Source of the DNA: an uncultured Demequina sp.
Lineage (GTDB): Bacteria > Actinomycetota > Actinomycetes > Actinomycetales > Demequinaceae
Direction: 5' to 3'
Length of the DNA: 18,123 bases
Assembly: GCA_937925595.1 (NCBI GenBank)
Contig: CALALQ010000290.1
Coordinates: forward strand, 1-18,123
The notes under the pieces were generated by a model. The model was not told where the DNA came from. It did no database searches and worked only from the letters and a program-made list of their open reading frames with translations. Of this stretch, positions 14,392-18,123 are shown piece by piece (the first letter of the stretch is position 1; each line of letters starts with the position of its first letter). The translations under genes were made by a program, and so were the position numbers.

Positions 14392-16350
14392 CGCGCCGAT
14401 GCCGTTGACCTTGGCAAGTTCGCCCAGCGTCTTTGGCTTGTCCCTCGCGATCTGCACGAGCGAGACGTCGACGAGCACCGTGAACGCGGGCTTCGATGCG
14501 GCCTTGGCCACCCCGATGCGCCACTCCTTGAGCTCCTCGAACAGCCGCACCTGCGACGCATCAAGATCCGCGAGCTTGGCGGAGGACGCCTGTCGCTTGG
14601 CGGCGGACACTCGCGCCTCCGGCCACTGCTGGGCGAGGAAGCGGGTGCGCTTGCGCGTGGCCTTGCCCTGCGCCCTGCGCGCCCTCGCGTAACTCAGAGC
14701 AAGGTGTTCGCGAGCGCGGGTGATCGCGACATAGAGCAACCTCTTCTCCTCCTCCACGGCCTCCGCTGTCTCAGCGAGCGAGATGGGAAGCAGCCCCTCG
14801 GAGCAGCCGATGATGAACACCGCGTCCCACTCGAGGCCCTTCGCGGCGTGCATCGTCGTAAGGGTCACGCCGTCGACAGAGGGAGCGTGCTGAGCCTGCG
14901 CTCGCTCGACGAGGTGCTCGACGAAGTCGCGAAGCGTCGCCTCGCCGCCGGAGTCGGCGTCGACGTCGTCCGCGAGCTCCACGAGCGCCTGCAGCGAATC
15001 CCACCGGTCGCGTACCGCTCCGCGCTCGGCCGGTGGCTTCTCTGACCAGCCCGCGTCAAGCAGGACGGAACGCACGGCCTCACCCAGGGCAGCCTCGGAC
15101 GGTGCCACGGCCGCGCCCCTCAGCAGGACCATGGCACGACGCACCTCTTCGCGGTCGAAGAAGCGCTGGCCGCCGCGCACCAGATAGCCGATGCCGCGCA
15201 CGGCGAGCGCCTCTTCGAGCGCTTCCGACTGGCTGTTGGTGCGGTACAGCACGGCGATCTCGCGGGCGGGCACACCCTGCGCGATCAGCCCTTCGATGCG
15301 AGAGGCGACGCCTTCGGCTTCGGAGGCGTCGTCGTCGTAGGCGGTGTAGGTGGGTGCCGGTCCGTTGGGCCGCTGCGCCACGAGCTCCACAGAACTGAAC
15401 GCGGAGTCGCGAGTGCGCATCAGGGAGTTCGCGAGCTGCACCACTTGGGGCGTGGAGCGATAGTCGCGCACGAGGCGCACCACTGTGGCGTCTGGATACT
15501 CCCGACGGAAGTCGAGGAGGTGGCGCGGGCTCGCGCCGGCGAACGAGTAGATGGTCTGCGCGGGGTCGCCGACGACGCACAGCTCTCTGCGACCGCCGAG
15601 CCACTGGTCGAGGACGAACTGCTGCAGCGGCGAGACGTCCTGGTACTCGTCGACGACGAAGTGCTTGTACTGGCGACGGATCTGCTCTCCCACCGCCTCG
15701 TGGCGGCCGATCATGTCAGCGAGCAGCAGCAGGATGTCCTCGAAGTCGAGCACCACGGCGTCGGTCTTGGCCTGCTCGTAGGCGCGCATCGTGTCCGCAA
15801 CCTGCTGGGCGGTGAGGCCGCCAGGGAGGGGGCGGCCAGCGTCGGCCACCTTGCGTGCATAGTCGTCGGGGTCGACGAGCGACACCTTGGCCCACTCGAT
15901 CTCACTCGCGAGGTCGCGCACGGTGATGCGATCGACGCGCAGGCCGATGCCACTTGCCGCGCGGCCCACGAGCTGCGCCTTGTGCTCGACGATCGACGGC
16001 ATCTGCCCGCCGACGACCTCCGGCCAGAAGTAGCTCAGCTGCCGCAGCGCCGCAGCGTGAAAGGTGCGCGCCTGGACGCCCTCGGCGCCGAGCGCTCGCA
16101 ATCGCTGCCGCATCTCCCCCGCCGCGCGCGCCGTGAACGTCACCGCGAGCACCGACTGGGGGTTGTACGCATTGACCCGCACGCCATAGGCGATGCGGTG
16201 GGTGATGGCGCGGGTCTTGCCCGTCCCCGCTCCCGCGAGCACGCAGACGGGTCCGTGCAGGGCGGTGGCTACCTCTCGCTGCTCCGGATCGAGCGCGTCG
16301 AGGATCTCTTCGGCGGACATCGTCGCAATTGTCGCAGGCCGGGCGGACAC
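14338..16350 (-). CDS. uvrD2: UvrD2-like superfamily 1A DNA helicase with C-terminal HRDC domain
   Basis: An ATP-dependent 3'-5' DNA helicase of the UvrD/Rep group, 670 residues from GTG 16350. ATG 16320 would give 660 residues; neither has a strong ribosome-binding site. SF1A motifs in order: Walker A AGAGTGKT (39-46), motif II DEYQD (234-238), motif III GDPAQTIYSFAGA (261-273), motif V TTMHAAKGLEWD (498-509) and motif VI YVAITRAREHL (540-550). An HRDC domain at about 603-668 marks it as UvrD2 and not UvrD1. The linker at 555-602, where mycobacterial UvrD2 has a tetracysteine element, contains no cysteine. It follows nudC by 28 bp on the same strand, probably in one transcript. It is likely involved in DNA repair or replication-associated unwinding; UvrD2 is essential in M. 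tuberculosis. Confidence 0.9.
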   Translation of the reverse strand: MSARPATIATMSAEEILDALDPEQREVATALHGPVCVLAGAGTGKTRAITHRIAYGVRVNAYNPQSVLAVTFTARAAGEMRQRLRALGAEGVQARTFHAAALRQLSYFWPEVVGGQMPSIVEHKAQLVGRAASGIGLRVDRITVRDLASEIEWAKVSLVDPDDYARKVADAGRPLPGGLTAQQVADTMRAYEQAKTDAVVLDFEDILLLLADMIGRHEAVGEQIRRQYKHFVVDEYQDVSPLQQFVLDQWLGGRRELCVVGDPAQTIYSFAGASPRHLLDFRREYPDATVVRLVRDYRSTPQVVQLANSLMRTRDSAFSSVELVAQRPNGPAPTYTAYDDDASEAEGVASRIEGLIAQGVPAREIAVLYRTNSQSEALEEALAVRGIGYLVRGGQRFFDREEVRRAMVLLRGAAVAPSEAALGEAVRSVLLDAGWSEKPPAERGAVRDRWDSLQALVELADDVDADSGGEATLRDFVEHLVERAQAQHAPSVDGVTLTTMHAAKGLEWDAVFIIGCSEGLLPISLAETAEAVEEEKRLLYVAITRAREHLALSYARARRAQGKATRKRTRFLAQQWPEARVSAAKRQASSAKLADLDASQVRLFEELKEWRIGVAKAASKPAFTVLVDVSLVQIARDKPKTLGELAKVNGIGASKLESYGADILEIVARH

Positions 16351-16378
16351 GGGGTTGCCTGTCCACAGTCTGCGGGAT

Positions 16379-17260
16379 TCAGGCGTTCACCCAGTCGTCG
16401 AGCAGGTAGCGGGCGATCGAGCCCGGAGGCGGCAGGATGACGTTGCCCTCGTCCACGAGCGCGTCGAGCTCCTCTCGCGTCACCCAGCGCGCATCAGTGA
16501 TCTCGTCCATGTCCAGGTTGAGCGTCGGGTCTTCGACCGTCCCGCGGAATCCCACCATGGCCGACGCTGGGAACGGCCAGGGCTGAGACCCTGCGTAGGC
16601 GAGGGTCGCGATGGTGAGTCCCGCCTCCTCGGCGACCTCGCGTCGGGCGGCCTGCTCAAGGCTCTCCCCCGGCTCGACGTACCCCGCGAGATGTGAGTAG
16701 CGCCGCGCGGTCCAGTACGAGGCATGCGCAATGAGCAGCCTGTCCTCGGGATCGGTGAGCGCCACGATGACGGCGGGGTCGGTGCGCGGGTAGTGCTCTC
16801 GCTCGTCCGCATCGCAGCGGCGCACCCAGCCGCCGTGGATCGGAACGGTGGGCTCGCCGCACAGCGAGCAACGAGGGTGGTTCGCATGCCATGTCGTGAT
16901 GGCGACTGCGGTGTATGCGAGTTCGCGGTCGCGAGCCGCATCATCGCCGCGCTCGGCGAACTGCGCGATGAGGTCCCGCAGGCCGATCATGCGCTCCGCG
17001 CCGATGCCGTCGTCGGAGACTCCAAAGTGCTCGTCCGCTGGCACCACTGCCACCACGTCGCGGCCGTTGTCACTTCCCAGGTAGACCGTGAGAGCCGCCT
17101 CCGGACGCGCTCCCGGAGGCACTTCCACCAGGCGACCATCCGCGGCGAGGAGCGCCCCTTCCTTGACCACCACAGCGTCGGCGTGGGCCATGTCGAGGTC
17201 TCTGCGATCCGCCGCCCTGTCGATGATGAGCGGTTCCGCAGCGAGCCAGGTGAGGGTCAT
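16379..17260 (-). CDS. nudC: NudC, NAD(+)/NADH diphosphatase and RNA deNADding Nudix hydrolase
   Basis: A 293-residue protein that splits NAD(H) to NMN(H) and AMP and, in characterised homologues, removes NAD caps from RNA 5' ends. The layout is complete: N-terminal domain (1-115), zinc ribbon (131-152), Nudix domain (about 160-285). The Nudix box runs from G193 (GYVEPGE) to L215 (REVAEEAGL) with every key residue. SQPWPFP (225-231) is the NudC signature. The zinc ribbon has C131, C134 and C149, but the fourth position is Asp152, with spacing identical to the E. coli four-Cys site. ATG 17260 has TAGGTT six bases upstream and no Shine-Dalgarno site, so it is probably leaderless. It is the first gene of a nudC-uvrD2 operon. 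Confidence 0.95.
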   Translation of the reverse strand: MTLTWLAAEPLIIDRAADRRDLDMAHADAVVVKEGALLAADGRLVEVPPGARPEAALTVYLGSDNGRDVVAVVPADEHFGVSDDGIGAERMIGLRDLIAQFAERGDDAARDRELAYTAVAITTWHANHPRCSLCGEPTVPIHGGWVRRCDADEREHYPRTDPAVIVALTDPEDRLLIAHASYWTARRYSHLAGYVEPGESLEQAARREVAEEAGLTIATLAYAGSQPWPFPASAMVGFRGTVEDPTLNLDMDEITDARWVTREELDALVDEGNVILPPPGSIARYLLDDWVNA

Positions 17261-17266
17261 GCCCCC

Positions 17267-17272
17267 AACCTA
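17267..17272 (-). promoter_or_regulatory. Candidate -10 box for leaderless nudC
   Basis: On the minus strand TAGGTT is followed by six bases (GGGGGC) and then the nudC ATG. This is the spacing for transcription starting at the first codon. The -35 region (near GCGGAT) is a poor match. Confidence 0.45.
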
Positions 17273-17352
17273 AGCCCGAATGGCCGCGAATCCGCACCTC
17301 GTGGCCGCTCGACATCGCGGCGTGGAACGTGGCGTCAGGCCTGGTTTCCACG

Positions 17353-17358
17353 TAGCGT
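17353..17358 (+). promoter_or_regulatory. Candidate -10 box for the leaderless phosphotransferase gene
   Basis: TAGCGT is followed by six bases and the GTG at 17365. No ribosome-binding site is visible. The position 17 bases further upstream (TGGCGT, 17330-17335) is at best a weak -35 box. Confidence 0.4.
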
Positions 17359-17364
17359 GAAGCC

Positions 17365-18123
17365 GTGCCACGCTCACCTCTTGCGCTAGCCGCGCTCGCG
17401 TCCGTCGCCGTGCCCGGCCTCGACGTGTACGACGTGTTGCGCAGCCCGCACGCCGACGGCGACTTCGACGTGGTCGTGGTGAAGGACGCCACCGGCGCTC
17501 GCTGGATCGTGCGCGCCCCGCGCAGGGCCGCCGCAGGCGCCGCCCTCGAAGCCGAGCAGGGACTGCTCACCGCCCTTGGCAGGGCTCGCGATGCGGGGCT
17601 GATCTCGTTCGAGGTGCCGCAGCCCAAAGGCTCAGCGCTGCTTGGCGCTGACGAGGGCAGGGTCATCGTCTACACCGAAGTGCGAGGCGCGCCGCTCGTG
17701 CTCGCGGCGGTGCAGCCCGGTCCCGGCCTTGCGGCGTCGATCGGCCGCACGCTTGCCCAGGTCCACGAGCTTCCGCACAGCATCATCGAGGAGCAGGGCC
17801 TGCCGACGTACACGGCAGAGGAATACCGCGAACGGCGCCTTGCGGAGCTCGATGCGGGCATCCAGACCGGCCGCGTGCCTCCACGTCTCGCTGACCGCTG
17901 GGAGCGCCAGCTCGAGAACGTGTCGTGGTGGCGCTTCGAGCCCACCGTGGTGCACGGCGACATGGGTGAGCACCAGATTCTCGTCTCCGAGGGCGAGGTC
18001 ACGGGAATTGTGGACTGGATGGACGCTCGCGTCGCAGATCCTGCCGACGACCTCGCGTGGCTTGCCGCGGCCGCGGGACAGGATGTCCTCGACTCGGTGT
18101 TCGAGGCCTATGCGATCGGCAGG
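17365..18123 (+). CDS. APH-family phosphotransferase (kinase-like), 3' end outside window
   Basis: The frame is open from GTG 17365 to the last base, 253 codons so far. The N-terminal lobe includes DATGARWIVRAPR (41-53), where a substrate-facing strand pair is typical of this actinobacterial group. The catalytic loop VVHGDMGEHQILV (195-207) and metal-binding IVDWMDARVADPADDLAWL (215-233) are the hallmarks of APH/ChoK-like kinases. His197 and Asp199 are conserved, but the usual Asn five residues after the Asp is Gln204. Macrolide 2'-phosphotransferases have a related loop, so automatic annotation may call it macrolide kinase. Resistance cannot be inferred from this sequence. It is divergent from nudC with 104 bp between the starts, in which the two -10-like boxes lie. 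Confidence 0.85.
   Translation, partial: MPRSPLALAALASVAVPGLDVYDVLRSPHADGDFDVVVVKDATGARWIVRAPRRAAAGAALEAEQGLLTALGRARDAGLISFEVPQPKGSALLGADEGRVIVYTEVRGAPLVLAAVQPGPGLAASIGRTLAQVHELPHSIIEEQGLPTYTAEEYRERRLAELDAGIQTGRVPPRLADRWERQLENVSWWRFEPTVVHGDMGEHQILVSEGEVTGIVDWMDARVADPADDLAWLAAAAGQDVLDSVFEAYAIGR

Noticed and set aside
15445..16440. 331-codon plus-strand open frame opposite the helicase gene
   Set aside because: Antisense of helicase motifs I to III; Val/Asp/Glu/Arg-rich translation without recognisable domains.
17365..18123. Macrolide resistance gene (mph-like)
   Set aside because: Only the general APH kinase motifs are visible, a key residue differs, and the gene lies in a conserved chromosomal cluster without mobile elements; resistance is not supported.

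Overview
The window is GC-rich DNA (strong G/C preference at third codon positions, frequent GTG and TTG starts) from the chromosome of an actinobacterium. The gene families and their order fit a Micrococcales-type organism; a Cellulomonas/Demequina-like host is my guess and is not proven. There are no insertion sequences, phage genes, CRISPR arrays or rRNA. Coding density is very high and no gap without a gene exceeds 300 bases. The longest non-protein stretch (6416-6638) holds a hairpin, a tRNA and two promoters.

Layout. (1) 1-3308: the 3' end of an FtsX-like ABC permease gene followed by two LolD/MacB-type ABC ATPase genes, coupled by a ribosome-binding site 10 nt past the stop and by an ATGACTGA overlap. 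They look like one export or lipoprotein/peptide-handling ABC system. The first ATPase carries a long Pro/Glu/Ala-rich tail. (2) 3305-6464: a TetR regulator divergent from an MMPL/RND-type efflux permease, probably a self-contained regulator/pump pair. (3) 6470-6563: an initiator tRNA-fMet gene (minus strand) with a near-consensus promoter. (4) 6639-7477: a Pro-rich, DUF4328-like membrane protein and a terminator shared with the convergent UPF0182 gene. (5) 7500-13080: UPF0182 membrane protein and PDZ/Lon-like protease (minus strand operon), divergent from a zincin_2-type metalloprotease-like protein. (6) 13204-14391: a 52-residue zinc ribbon (DUF5679) and an orphan ThiF/TOMM-cyclodehydratase-like protein. 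(7) 14338-17260: nudC followed by a UvrD2-like helicase (minus strand operon). (8) 17365-end: a divergent, truncated APH-type phosphotransferase gene.

Blocks 5 to 7 match, from memory, the order of the Mycobacterium tuberculosis Rv3193c to Rv3199c neighbourhood (UPF0182, PDZ protease, zincin, ThiF-like protein, uvrD2, nudC). This is an old conserved actinobacterial core cluster, largely uncharacterised, and not a recent island. whiB7, which sits beside uvrD2 in mycobacteria, is absent here.

No obviously new multi-gene system is present. The best second-look items are: a UvrD2 without its usual tetracysteine element, an orphan TOMM-like E1 protein, the membrane/protease trio of unknown function, eight exact-length pentapeptide repeats in the UPF0182 protein, a 54-bp antisense overlap of two stop ends, and a recurring leaderless-promoter layout.
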